Below are positions 33,424-43,023 of a stretch of 64,000 nt of DNA, in pieces (within the stretch, counting starts at the first letter, position 1; each line of letters begins with the position of its first letter). The stretch covers positions 146,181 to 210,180 of the forward strand of contig DAIPYJ010000001.1 in assembly GCA_036782775.1 (NCBI GenBank). The letters are read 5' to 3'. This DNA comes from CF-13 sp036782775. GTDB lineage: Bacteria > Chloroflexota > Dormibacteria > CF-121. The notes below the pieces were generated by a model, which saw only the letters and a program-made list of their open reading frames with translations, did not search any database and had not been told where the DNA came from. Made by a program: the position numbers and the translations under genes.

Positions 33424-34439
33424 TAGCGCTTCGCCTCCTCATACGTGAACGCCGGAATGATTGCCTCGCCGTACGCCTTGATGACAGCTTCAGGCTTTTC
33501 GACCATCAGATAAAGATTGAACTGGTCGACGCCGACGTCGATCAATTCCTGGATTCGACGCTTGCTCTCCTCCACCGTGCCGATGACGCAGAAGCGGTCG
33601 ATGACGTCGTCGGGCACGAAGTTCGCGTGTTCGGCGCCGCGCTTGGCGTGATCCTGGTAGTCGTAATGGTCGCGCGCCCTGATGTAGTCGGTCAGCGTCT
33701 TGGGCAGGTCCTTCGCGTCGTAGCGCTTGAGCAGATCGACGACATGGTTGGAGACCAGAGCGGGGAACCAGCGGACCTGCTCGCGCGCGGTGGCGAGATC
33801 ATCGGCGATGAACGCCGGCGCGGCCGCCTGGATCAGGATGTCGTCGAACGATCTGCCGGCTTCGTCGGCGCCTTCCTTCACGAACTGCAGGCACCACTTG
33901 ATGATGGCCGGGTCGGCCAGCTGGATGATCACGCCGTCGGCGACGCGACCGGCCGCACGCAGCGCCTTGGGGCCATAGCCGGCGACCCAGATGGGAAGCT
34001 CGTACTCCGCCCACTTGATCCGGACCGTGACGCCGTCATAGCTGACCTCTCGGCCGGCAGCCAGATCTCGGATCAGCCGGCAATCAGCCTCCATCTGCTC
34101 AACCGTGACCGGCTTTTGACCGAGCACACGGCGGGCGCTGTCGCCCCGACCGATGCCCATGACCATCCGGCCGCCGGAGATCTCCTGCAGCGTCGCGAGC
34201 GCGCTCGCCGTGACCGTCGGATCTCGCGTTCCCGGATTGGTGACACAGGGGCCGATCTTGATCGTCCTGGTGTTGGCCGCCATCAGCGTGAAGACTGGAT
34301 AGACCTCCTGCCAGAGGACGTGCGAATCGAACAGCCACGCGTACTCGAATCCATTCGATTCGGCGAGCTTGGTCAGCTCCACCCAGCGGCTGGGCGGAGG
34401 ATCAGGGGCAAAGCAGACGCCGAAGCTCAGCCGCGCCAT
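33423..34439 (-). CDS. LLM-class F420-dependent oxidoreductase (TIGR03842-like)
   Basis: 338 residues of the luciferase-like TIM-barrel family. Motifs: RWVELTKLAESNGFEYAWLFDSHVLW, KIGPCVTNPGTRDPTVTASALATLQEISGGRMVMGIGRGDSARR and LPIWVAGYGPKALRAAGRVADGVI, all typical of F420-binding members. TIGR03842-type proteins are associated with hydantoinase loci. Here it lies between the nucleobase permease and ureidopropionase, where a ring-reducing enzyme would be expected; a role in reducing uracil or thymine is inference only. RBS CAGGAGGGAG precedes the ATG. Confidence 0.85.
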   Translation of the reverse strand: MARLSFGVCFAPDPPPSRWVELTKLAESNGFEYAWLFDSHVLWQEVYPVFTLMAANTRTIKIGPCVTNPGTRDPTVTASALATLQEISGGRMVMGIGRGDSARRVLGQKPVTVEQMEADCRLIRDLAAGREVSYDGVTVRIKWAEYELPIWVAGYGPKALRAAGRVADGVIIQLADPAIIKWCLQFVKEGADEAGRSFDDILIQAAAPAFIADDLATAREQVRWFPALVSNHVVDLLKRYDAKDLPKTLTDYIRARDHYDYQDHAKRGAEHANFVPDDVIDRFCVIGTVEESKRRIQELIDVGVDQFNLYLMVEKPEAVIKAYGEAIIPAFTYEEAKR

Positions 34440-34455
34440 CTCCCTCCTGAAAGGA

Positions 34456-34480
34456 TGGAGCCCCCGCGATGGGGGCTCCA
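34456..34480 (-). promoter_or_regulatory. Intercistronic hairpin between NCS1 permease and LLM genes
   Basis: A 10-bp perfect stem (TGGAGCCCCC, 34456-34465, complement 34471-34480) with a 5-base loop in the 62-base gap. On the minus strand it is followed by TCCTTTCAGGAGG rather than a T-run. It is more likely an mRNA-stability or partial-attenuation element than a full terminator. Confidence 0.5.
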
Positions 34481-34501
34481 GCGCGATATACGCCCTTTAG
34501 A

Positions 34502-36088
<1,587 letters not shown>

Positions 36089-36114
36089 GCGCTTCCCCTC
36101 CATCTGAACTTGAT

Positions 36115-36133
36115 GCGAACGGTTTTTGCGAAC
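36115..36133. promoter_or_regulatory. Tandem GCGAAC repeats near the pyrimidine operon start site
   Basis: Two copies of GCGAAC (36115-36120 and 36128-36133) are spaced 13 bases apart just downstream of the -10 box of the pyrimidine promoter. This could be a tandem repressor or activator site. No regulator gene is adjacent. Confidence 0.3.
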
Positions 36134-36136
36134 CCT

Positions 36137-36165
36137 AATGTACGGTTGGCATCCCGCCAAGTCAA
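36137..36165 (-). promoter_or_regulatory. Promoter of the pyrimidine operon with embedded inverted repeat
   Basis: Minus-strand TTGACT (36165-36160), a 17-base spacer and TACATT (36142-36137), matching the vegetative consensus at five and four of six positions. The spacer contains the perfect inverted repeat TTGGC-N5-GCCAA (36146-36160), well placed for a repressor that blocks RNA polymerase. Confidence 0.6.
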
Positions 36166-36213
36166 TGGGCCAGCCGGACCCTCCAGGAGATCGGTTGAGA
36201 GAGACCAAACGCC

Positions 36214-37065
36214 GTGTCTGAAACGCTCGCCCTCAAGCTGGTTCTGACACCTGTCCTGATCGCCGGGGCTACGCTGGTCGGCCGGCGCTGGGGTCCGAGC
36301 CTGAGCGGGTGGCTGGTCGGCCTGCCATTCACCTCGGGCCCGGTGGTCTTCTTCCTCGGCCTCGAGCATGGAACCGGCTTCGCCGCGACGGCGGCCCTCG
36401 GCGTCGTCCTCGGCGTTACCTCGCAGGCGGTATTTGGCCTGGCCTACATCCGCATCGCCGTCGGCCGAGGCTGGCTCCCGCGCGTCGTCTGGGGCACCGT
36501 CGCCTTCGCCATGGCGACCATCACCTTCGCGCTCATCCAGATGCCCGAATGGCTGGAGCCGCTGCTGGTGGCCGCCTCACTGCTGCTTGCGATCCGGTTT
36601 GCGGGCCGGCCGGTGCCTGCGTTTCAGGTAGCAAGAGCCGCAGAGCCTGCTGATCTTTCATTACGAATCGTGATCGCGACCGCGCTCGTCATTGCGCTGA
36701 CCGAAACGGCTCCGCTGCTTGGCGCCCGCCTCAGCGGGTTACTATCCCCGTTTCCCCTTTATGCCGGCATCCTGGCGGTCTTCGCCCATCGCCAGGGGGG
36801 AGCGGCGGCGGCCCATTCCGTCTGGCGTGGATTGTTCTTCGGGCTCTTCGCCTTTCTCGGGTTCTTTACCGTGCTGGCCGCAACCCTCGGGCCGATCGGC
36901 ATCGGCGGCAGCTTCGCGCTCGCCATCTTGACGGCGCTTTTGATGCAGGGCCTGACGCTGCTGCTTCTCCGGCGTCTACAGGTCGCGCCGGGCGAAACTC
37001 CAGTTCGCCAGGCCAAGCACCCCGATCAGCCAGGCGACTACCCAGACCAGGTAACTCACCGGTAG
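36214..37065 (+). CDS. Polytopic membrane protein, unknown function
   Basis: 283 residues with a GTG start and about nine hydrophobic segments. The protein appears two-fold: SGWLVGLPFTSGPVVFFLGLEHG in the first half and LSGLLSPFPLYAGILAVFAHRQG in the second share a 'SG-L-PF-G' pattern. No transport motif is recognised. The C-terminal 30 residues are hydrophilic and lie antisense to the end of the ABC permease gene, overlapping it by 90 bases. It diverges from the pyrimidine operon. Confidence 0.72.
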   Translation: MSETLALKLVLTPVLIAGATLVGRRWGPSLSGWLVGLPFTSGPVVFFLGLEHGTGFAATAALGVVLGVTSQAVFGLAYIRIAVGRGWLPRVVWGTVAFAMATITFALIQMPEWLEPLLVAASLLLAIRFAGRPVPAFQVARAAEPADLSLRIVIATALVIALTETAPLLGARLSGLLSPFPLYAGILAVFAHRQGGAAAAHSVWRGLFFGLFAFLGFFTVLAATLGPIGIGGSFALAILTALLMQGLTLLLLRRLQVAPGETPVRQAKHPDQPGDYPDQVTHR

Positions 37066-37824
37066 CGGCGATTCCGCATAGAACGGATTGCCGGCCCGCG
37101 CTCGTCCGGCGGCGCGAGCCGCGTTCAAGATGTCCGACGGCTCGAGGTAGAAGATGGCCCCGTGCCATAGGCCGTCCGTCGGGATCAGGAGCCGGCTGCC
37201 CACGCCAATGTTGATGATGGTGTCGTTGTTGAACACCTGGCCGATGAGGAGCGCGATGCCACCAATCCAGCCGACGAAGAAGAGAACGAGCGCCACGACG
37301 CCGCCCGTCATGGGCGCGAGGCGGGTGCTCAGCAGCAGCGCGAGGGACATCAAAACGATGCCTTCGGCCGCAACGAAGACGATGGTCGCCGCGGGGTTCG
37401 GGGGTACATAGCCGGTTGCGAGCCAGATTCCCAGCATCTCCAGGAGCCCGCTACCCGCCGCGTAAATGGCGATCAGGACTGCAAGACCGAGCCATTTCCC
37501 CATCAGGACCTCACTGCGCCTGATCGGCCGTGGCAGGATGGCCAGGGCGATCCCCGACTCGATATCGCTTGCGATCGCCGGTGCCGCCACCAGGGTCGAG
37601 CCCAGCGCGAGCACGCCGCTGAACATGAAGGCGACGAGGATCGTGAGCTGCGAGGCCGCCAGGCGAACTTCGGCAGGTGTGACGTCCTTCATGGTCGGCA
37701 GGCGGCTGAAGCCCCAGCTGGTCAGCACGATCACAACGACCGTCAGGCCGGCGAGCGCGAGCAGCAGCTTCCGACGCGACGCCTCGAGAATGGTGAGTCG
37801 AGCGATCGTCAGCACGCGGTTCAC
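36976..37824 (-). CDS. ABC transporter permease (ABC-2 type)
   Basis: About 282 residues with six membrane segments. It opens VLTIARLTILEASRRKLLLALAGL, as in ABC-2/NosY-like permeases, has an extracytoplasmic loop DVTPAEVRLAASQ, then SDIESGIALAILPRPIRRSEVLMGKWLG, a hallmark segment. The GTG start at 37824 overlaps the ATPase stop (GTGA). It is an exporter partner for the preceding ATPase in the operon controlled by the ECF factor. Substrate unknown. Confidence 0.85.
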   Translation of the reverse strand: MNRVLTIARLTILEASRRKLLLALAGLTVVVIVLTSWGFSRLPTMKDVTPAEVRLAASQLTILVAFMFSGVLALGSTLVAAPAIASDIESGIALAILPRPIRRSEVLMGKWLGLAVLIAIYAAGSGLLEMLGIWLATGYVPPNPAATIVFVAAEGIVLMSLALLLSTRLAPMTGGVVALVLFFVGWIGGIALLIGQVFNNDTIINIGVGSRLLIPTDGLWHGAIFYLEPSDILNAARAAGRARAGNPFYAESPLPVSYLVWVVAWLIGVLGLANWSFARRDL

Positions 37825-38756
37825 TCGCCTTTCTCCCGAAGCAATTCGAGGAAGCGATCCTCCAGCGTTTCGTGTCGCGGCTCCACCGCGTAGACGCGGC
37901 CCCCGTCGCTGACGATCTGGCCCACGAGCTCGGGAACCCGCTCCTCGGATAGTCCACGGAAAGTCAGCCATACACCGTCGTCATCGAGGCGGCCGAAGCG
38001 GCCAAGGGCTTGCTTCCCCGCCACCGATAGCCCGGTAGCTCGGATGCGCACCGCGCCGTCCCTACCCAGAATTTCGGCCATGGTTCCAGTCGCGATCACG
38101 CGTCCGTGGTCGACGACGGCGATGCGGTCACAGACCTGTTCGACCTCGCTCAGCAGGTGAGAGTTGAGAAACACGGCGGTGCCACGGGCCTTGAGACCCC
38201 GAATGATCTCGCGGACGTCGTGGCGTCCCACCGGATCGAGGGCCGAAGTCGGTTCGTCGAGCAAAACCAGCTGGGGACGTCCAAGCAGGGCGACTCCCAG
38301 GCCCAGCCGCTGCTGCATCCCCTTGGAAAACCCTTCGACGCGATCGCCCCCGCGTTCAGCGAGCCCAACCGTTTCCAGGGCCGCGTCAATCTCGCGACCC
38401 CAATCGGCCCGAGCGAGCTCCGCGAGCTTGCAGTGAAGGCCGAGAACTTCCCGGGCCGTCATCCATCCCTGGTAGCGGAACAGCTCAGGCAGATAGCCGA
38501 GATGCCGGCGTGTCTTCAGGTCTCCGATTGGCGCGCCCAGAACCCAGCCTTCACCGGCGGACGGGAGCGCCAAGCCGACCAGCAGCTTGACGGCGGTGGT
38601 CTTCCCGGCGCCGTTTGGTCCAAGGAAGCCGAAGACCTCGGAACGCCGGACACTCATGGTCAGTCCCGCCAGCGCAACCGTCCGGCCATACCGTTTGGCC
38701 AGGTCCTGGGTGTGAATCGCGAGAGATGCGGCATCCGCCGCCTCCCCCACACTCAT
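37821..38756 (-). CDS. ABC transporter ATP-binding protein
   Basis: About 311 residues. Walker A is GPNGAGKTT (about 45-53), signature FSKGMQQRLGLGVAL, Walker B LVLLDEPTSALDPVGR, and switch FLNSHLLSEVEQVCDR. The C-terminal ~80 residues form the extra domain of the CcmA/NosF-type group, ending LEDRFLELLREKGE. ATG at 38756 is chosen; a TTG at 38786 would overlap the anti-sigma gene by 20 bases. Forms an exporter with the next gene. Confidence 0.9.
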   Translation of the reverse strand: MSVGEAADAASLAIHTQDLAKRYGRTVALAGLTMSVRRSEVFGFLGPNGAGKTTAVKLLVGLALPSAGEGWVLGAPIGDLKTRRHLGYLPELFRYQGWMTAREVLGLHCKLAELARADWGREIDAALETVGLAERGGDRVEGFSKGMQQRLGLGVALLGRPQLVLLDEPTSALDPVGRHDVREIIRGLKARGTAVFLNSHLLSEVEQVCDRIAVVDHGRVIATGTMAEILGRDGAVRIRATGLSVAGKQALGRFGRLDDDGVWLTFRGLSEERVPELVGQIVSDGGRVYAVEPRHETLEDRFLELLREKGE

Positions 38757-38766
38757 CGCGGTTGGA

Positions 38767-39876
38767 TCAGCCGAGCGTTCTTGCAAGGGCGAGTACCTGG
38801 TCTGGAGTCAGCTGGCCTCCGACGGCGTAGATTACGCCATTCTTGATCCATACCACTCCGGCGCCAAGCACGGCCTTGATCAGCACACCCTGCACGCCGT
38901 TCACCTGGACGTTCTCGGTTGTCGCCAGGCCCTTCGGAATCGGAATCGGCAAGGTGGTGCTTGGATCCGCAATCGCCAGGACCTGGGACCTCAAGTCGGC
39001 CGGCACTGCCGACTGGGAGAGGACGTACTGCTCGAGCTGCTTGGGGGTAGCCCCGGTCGATTCGATGGTCGGCACCTTCGTCTGCGCGATAACCAGCGTG
39101 GGCAATTGCTGGCTGGTGCCCGTGGGCGAGACGCCCCACACCTCGAGGAGCGCCGGACCGGCATTGACGATCAGCGTGCTGCCATCGATGCTCGATGGCA
39201 TGGGAGTGAGCTTGACGTGGTGCTGGGCTGCCGACGCGCGCAGCCGACTCGCGTCGAAGGTCAGGCTGCCAGTCGTCTGCGCGACGACCGCGTATGTCGG
39301 CTGACCTGTCACGCCGGCCGGGAGGCTCGCCGGCGTTAACACCGGCAAACCGGACTGCGTCTGTGCCGAGGCGGGATCACTCAGTACCACGGGTGTTGGC
39401 GGACTCGGAAGCCATTTCTCCTGGCCATAGTCGAGGGCAACCGCCGCGGCAGCGAAGTCCGATGGCGACACCTCCACCGCAACCACCTTGTTCGGCTTGA
39501 ACACCTCGAGGAAATGGATGGCCAGGGCGCTGCCCGCCACTCCGGTCAGTAGCGCTGCCGCAAGCACCACGGCGACTGCAGGAGTCCGCATCAACTGCAG
39601 GCGCGGCGCGGTCCGGTCGACCCAACGCTGGTACCAGGGAACTGGGCGAGCGGCGTCGCGCCGCATCCGCTGCTGTAACGAAGCAAAGGCGACCGTTGCC
39701 GCCGGCTCGAAGGCAGGCGTGGTGAGCAGTGCGTCGGTCGAGCGGGCGGCATTGGCGATGCCATCGAAGCGCGCCTTGCACTCGGCGCAACCATCGAAGT
39801 GCTGCTGATCGGTCGCGCTCAGCGCCAGCGGCTCGTCATAGATCCGTCGAAGCGTTCCGTCACTCAGATGGCGCAC
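38767..39876 (-). CDS. Zinc-type (ZAS) anti-sigma factor with large external domain
   Basis: About 369 residues from a GTG. The cytoplasmic part has the ZAS motif H-x3-C-x2-C in QQHFDGCAECKARF. A single membrane helix follows (AVAVVLAAALLTGVAGSALAIHFL), then a long outer domain of about 250 residues rich in beta structure. That domain contains LPAGVTGQPTYAVV and VNGVQGVLIKAVLGAGVVWIKNGVIYAVGG, reminiscent of DUF4367-type sensor domains. It overlaps the ECF sigma gene by 17 bases, the usual sigma/anti-sigma pairing. Confidence 0.83.
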   Translation of the reverse strand: MRHLSDGTLRRIYDEPLALSATDQQHFDGCAECKARFDGIANAARSTDALLTTPAFEPAATVAFASLQQRMRRDAARPVPWYQRWVDRTAPRLQLMRTPAVAVVLAAALLTGVAGSALAIHFLEVFKPNKVVAVEVSPSDFAAAAVALDYGQEKWLPSPPTPVVLSDPASAQTQSGLPVLTPASLPAGVTGQPTYAVVAQTTGSLTFDASRLRASAAQHHVKLTPMPSSIDGSTLIVNAGPALLEVWGVSPTGTSQQLPTLVIAQTKVPTIESTGATPKQLEQYVLSQSAVPADLRSQVLAIADPSTTLPIPIPKGLATTENVQVNGVQGVLIKAVLGAGVVWIKNGVIYAVGGQLTPDQVLALARTLG

Positions 39877-40423
39877 GGTTGACCTCCTTGCGCAGGCTCT
39901 CTTCAGCCCGGCGCAGCACCGTCCCGACATTCCCGACCTTCATGCCGAGCGCGGTGGCGACCTCGGCGTAACTCAAGCCGCTGTGCCGCAAGAGCAGCAC
40001 AGCAGCCGTTCGCTTGGGCAGTCGGGCGAGCGCGCGGCGCACCTCGCGCCGCTGCTCCGCGGCTTCGACCATCGCCTCGGGATTCGGCGCGGCGCTCACG
40101 GCGGCGTCCCTGGCGTGCGCGCTTTCGCGCTGCGCCCTCCGGCGATCGCCGCGGATCACGTTCAGCGCCGAGTGGACGGCAGCCGCGTGCAACCACCCGG
40201 AGGCCCGCTCGGAGTCGGGGGAGAGGCTCCGATGGAATTTAAGGAAGACCTCCTGGGCGACGTCTTCGGCTGCCGTCCGATCGGCGAGAACGCGGTAGGC
40301 GATGGAGACGACCTTCGGGTACTCCTGCAGGAAAAAGCGCTCGAAGGGGTCGGCCACGGCCGGGTTAACGGCGCGCAACGCGATTCGAGTTACGGACGGG
40401 CGCCATGACTGCGCGTAAAGCAT
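39860..40423 (-). CDS. ECF RNA polymerase sigma factor
   Basis: About 187 residues. Region 2 is AYRVLADRTAAEDVAQEVFLKFHRSL, and region 4 is ARLPKRTAAVLLLRHSGLSYAEVATALGMKVGNVGTVLRRAEESL. ATG 40423 is used; a GTG at 40438 is possible. It heads a minus-strand operon with its anti-sigma factor and an ABC exporter, and diverges from the mce operon. A TGAAC-N15-CGTC sequence upstream suggests autoregulation. Confidence 0.9.
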   Translation of the reverse strand: MLYAQSWRPSVTRIALRAVNPAVADPFERFFLQEYPKVVSIAYRVLADRTAAEDVAQEVFLKFHRSLSPDSERASGWLHAAAVHSALNVIRGDRRRAQRESAHARDAAVSAAPNPEAMVEAAEQRREVRRALARLPKRTAAVLLLRHSGLSYAEVATALGMKVGNVGTVLRRAEESLRKEVNRAPSE

Positions 40424-40456
40424 CCACTGATCTGGCACCGCCCACCCGCCAAATAT

Positions 40457-40480
40457 GACGGCTGTCGGGGAAACCGTTCA
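40457..40480 (-). promoter_or_regulatory. Candidate ECF-type promoter of the sigma operon
   Basis: Minus strand TGAAC (40480-40476), a 15-base spacer and CGTC (40460-40457), resembling the GGAAC-N16-CGTC pattern recognised by many ECF factors. It is 33 bases before the sigma ATG and overlaps the -35 region of the divergent mce promoter. Confidence 0.4.
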
Positions 40481-40505
40481 GAAATTGTTGCTAATTGTGT
40501 ATATA
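40477..40505 (+). promoter_or_regulatory. Candidate promoter of the mce operon
   Basis: TTCAGA (40477-40482), a 17-base AT-rich spacer and TATATA (40500-40505) followed by TT, about 68 bases before the first permease gene. The AT-rich patch stands out in this GC-rich region. Confidence 0.5.
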
Positions 40506-40572
40506 TTGATGTTGGGATGGGTGAGCGGCCATCCGGCAGGTTCGGGGGTAGTCTCGCCGTCGGGAATACTCT

Positions 40573-41352
40573 GTGATCGGCCGGGCCCGGCAATCGGTCA
40601 ATGGCGTCGGCGAACTGAGCCAGCTGTTCTGGGAAGCGCTGCGCGGCGCCACCCGGCGCCCCTTTTACTGGAAGGAGTTCTTCGATCAGTGCCGCTTCAT
40701 CCTGACGGCGAACTTCATTCCCCTCCTGCTCACCGGCGTCGGCTGGGGCGTGATCGTGTCGCTCGAGGCCGGCCACTTCTTCAGAGCCGCCAGCAGTGAA
40801 TGGCGGCTGGGCGGCTTCACCGTGATGGCCAATATCCGCGAGTTTTCGCCGGTCGCGACCGGCCTGATGATCGCGGCGGTCAGCGGTACCGCGATCGTCG
40901 CCGATCTTGGCGCGCGCCAGGTCCGGCAGGAGTTGGAGGCGCTCAGCGTGATGGGGCTGTCCAACGTGCTCTTCATCGTGGTGCCTAGGGCGCTGGCCTT
41001 GATGGTGATGACCGCGCTTTACAACATCCCGATGATCGTCTTCACCACGCTTTCCGGCTTCCTGATCGCGGCGGCCGTGGTCGGCGTCAACCCGGGCGCG
41101 TTCCTTGCCAGCTTTGTCACCCAGGGGACGCTGGTGGATCTCTTTGGGGGTGAGATCAAATGCATCCTCTTCGGCGCGCTGGTCGCGGCGATCTGCATAT
41201 ATAAAGGTATTAGCGCCAAGGGCGGCGCTGAAGGCGTCGCCCGGGCGGTGCACTCGGCGGTCGTCTGGTGCTTCATCGGCATCCAGGCGCTCGAGTACCT
41301 CTACACCCCGACGGTTCTGGCGCTCTTCCACACCCAGAACGTGCTTCGCTAG
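40573..41352 (+). CDS. yrbEA: YrbE/MlaE-type permease of the Mce transporter (first copy)
   Basis: 259 residues with a GTG start. MlaE-fold permease with an amphipathic N-terminal helix and about five membrane helices. Family segments: FTVMANIREFSPVATGLMIAAVSGTAIVADLGARQVRQELEALSVMGL, with the conserved EL-AL-MG coupling helix, and GGEIKCILFGALVAAICIYKGISAKGGAEGVARAV. It would pair with the second YrbE and the ATPase to move lipids for the Mce proteins. It is the first gene of the mce operon. Confidence 0.93.
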   Translation: MIGRARQSVNGVGELSQLFWEALRGATRRPFYWKEFFDQCRFILTANFIPLLLTGVGWGVIVSLEAGHFFRAASSEWRLGGFTVMANIREFSPVATGLMIAAVSGTAIVADLGARQVRQELEALSVMGLSNVLFIVVPRALALMVMTALYNIPMIVFTTLSGFLIAAAVVGVNPGAFLASFVTQGTLVDLFGGEIKCILFGALVAAICIYKGISAKGGAEGVARAVHSAVVWCFIGIQALEYLYTPTVLALFHTQNVLR

Positions 41353-41355
41353 GCG

Positions 41356-42204
41356 ATGGCAACCAGCACGACGACGATCCATCCCCCGGCTCAGCAGTTT
41401 GGTCCCGAGCCGCGGCGCTTCTGGGCGCCCGGCCTCGGCGTCTTCGAGGTCCTGGGGGAGATCGTGCTGTTCTCGCTGCGCGCCCTCTCGCAGATCCCTC
41501 GGGCGCTGCGCTACCGCAACGAGATCTGGTGGTACGCCGCCTTCCTCGCCATCGGCTCGACGCCGGTGGCGCTGGTGATGACCTACTTCAGCGGCTCCGA
41601 ATGTTCGGTCGAGGCCTATTACTCGCTCCACCAGCTCGGCGGCGCGGAAAGTCTAGCCGGCATTTTCAACGCCCTTTGCGACCTTCGCGAGATCACGCCG
41701 ATCTTCTTCGGCTTTGCGATCGGCGCCAAAGTCGGCTGCGGCCTGGTCGCGGAGCTTGGCACGATGCGGATCAACGAGGAGATCGACGCCCTCGAGACGA
41801 TGGGGGTTCCCTCCGTCCCGTTCCTGGTGACGACGCGGATGATCGCCGCCCTGCTGGTGCTGCCGCTGATGTACATCCTCGCGCTGGGGTCGAGCTTCTT
41901 TGCCAGCTGGGTGGTCCAGCGCTTCCAGATTGGACTGGTGTCGAACGGCGTTTATTTCTCGTACTTCTGGCGTTTCAGCAACCTGACCGACTTCGGCTAC
42001 TCGATGATCAAGGCGGTCATCTTCGCCTTCCTCGTGATCTCCGTCGGCGTCTATTACGGCTATCACGTCAAGGGCGGCGCCGTCGGCATCGGCCGGGCTG
42101 TTGCCAAGACGATGGCGGTCAGCCTGGTGCTGACGGTCGTGGTCAATGCGGTGCTCACCCAGATCTTCTGGGGGCAGAACCCCAACCTACCCATCCCCTC
42201 GTAA
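41356..42204 (+). CDS. yrbEB: YrbE/MlaE-type permease of the Mce transporter (second copy)
   Basis: 282 residues. It aligns with its neighbour: ITPIFFGFAIGAKVGCGLVAELGTMRINEEIDALETMGVPSVPFLVTTR and FAFLVISVGVYYGYHVKGGAVGIGRAVAKT. The N-terminal 40 residues are hydrophilic, longer than in the first copy. It begins 3 bases after the first yrbE stop, and together the two form the heterodimeric membrane core seen in actinobacterial Mce systems. Confidence 0.93.
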   Translation: MATSTTTIHPPAQQFGPEPRRFWAPGLGVFEVLGEIVLFSLRALSQIPRALRYRNEIWWYAAFLAIGSTPVALVMTYFSGSECSVEAYYSLHQLGGAESLAGIFNALCDLREITPIFFGFAIGAKVGCGLVAELGTMRINEEIDALETMGVPSVPFLVTTRMIAALLVLPLMYILALGSSFFASWVVQRFQIGLVSNGVYFSYFWRFSNLTDFGYSMIKAVIFAFLVISVGVYYGYHVKGGAVGIGRAVAKTMAVSLVLTVVVNAVLTQIFWGQNPNLPIPS

Positions 42205-42207
42205 GCC

Positions 42208-43023
42208 ATGAAGACTGAACAGGATCTCAGCGCCAGCCAGCCGATCGCAAGCCGCAATGGCTCGGCTAGCGAGTCGATGGTCGAGATCGACGATGTCTAC
42301 AAGGCCTTCGAAGAGAAGCAGGTGCTCGAAGGCGTCACCTGCCAGATCCCTGCCGGAAAGATCTCAGTCGTGATGGGGCCCTCCGGCACCGGAAAAAGCG
42401 TCTTGCTTCGCCACATCGTTGGCCTCCTCTTCCCCGACCGTGGTGATGTGCGGGTCGCGGGGAAGAGCGTGCCCAACCTGAGCGAGGAGGAACTGCTCGA
42501 GCTGCGTCGCAACGTCGGCATGCTCTTTCAGGACGGCGCCCTGTTCAGCTCGATGAACCTCTACGACAACGTCGCCTTCCCGCTGCGCCAGCACACGAAC
42601 AAGTCGGAGTCGGAGATCAAAGAGATCGTGATGCAGCGGCTGGAGGAAGTCGGCCTGGCCGATGCCGTCAAGAAGATGCCCAACGAGCTCTCGGGTGGCA
42701 TGCGCAAGCGGGCCGGCTTCGCCCGCGCGCTGGTGCTGGAGCCCGAGATCCTGCTCTTCGACGAGCCGGACTCTGGGCTCGATCCAGTCCGCACCGCGCT
42801 GCTCTGTGACCTGATCAAGCAGATCCAGGAGAAGTACAAGTCGACCGGCATCGTGATCAGCCACGACATCAAGTCCTGCTTCAACATCGGCGACCACATC
42901 ATTCTTTTGCACGGTGGCAAGGTGGTCGACCAGGGATCCAAAGAAGAGCTCCAGCACTCCAAGAATCCCTTCACGCAGCAGTTCATCCAGGGCGCCGTCG
43001 ACGGCCCGCTGGGGATGGAGTAA
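42208..43023 (+). CDS. MlaF/Mkl-type ATP-binding protein of the Mce transporter
   Basis: 271 residues. Walker A GPSGTGKSVLLRHIVGL, signature NELSGGMRKRAGFARAL, Walker B ILLFDEPDSGLDPVRT, and switch ISHDIKSCFNIGDH. GMRKR and the S/T-G-K-S-V loop are characteristic of MlaF/Mkl. In mycobacteria the Mkl gene lies outside mce operons; here the ATPase is inside, directly between the permeases and the first mce gene, as in diderm mla operons. TAAATG joins it to the next gene. Confidence 0.93.
   Translation: MKTEQDLSASQPIASRNGSASESMVEIDDVYKAFEEKQVLEGVTCQIPAGKISVVMGPSGTGKSVLLRHIVGLLFPDRGDVRVAGKSVPNLSEEELLELRRNVGMLFQDGALFSSMNLYDNVAFPLRQHTNKSESEIKEIVMQRLEEVGLADAVKKMPNELSGGMRKRAGFARALVLEPEILLFDEPDSGLDPVRTALLCDLIKQIQEKYKSTGIVISHDIKSCFNIGDHIILLHGGKVVDQGSKEELQHSKNPFTQQFIQGAVDGPLGME

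Noticed and set aside
40455..40799. Plus-strand open frame beginning upstream of the first permease
   Set aside because: It is out of frame with the YrbE protein and has no conserved features; the GTG at 40573 is in the correct frame.
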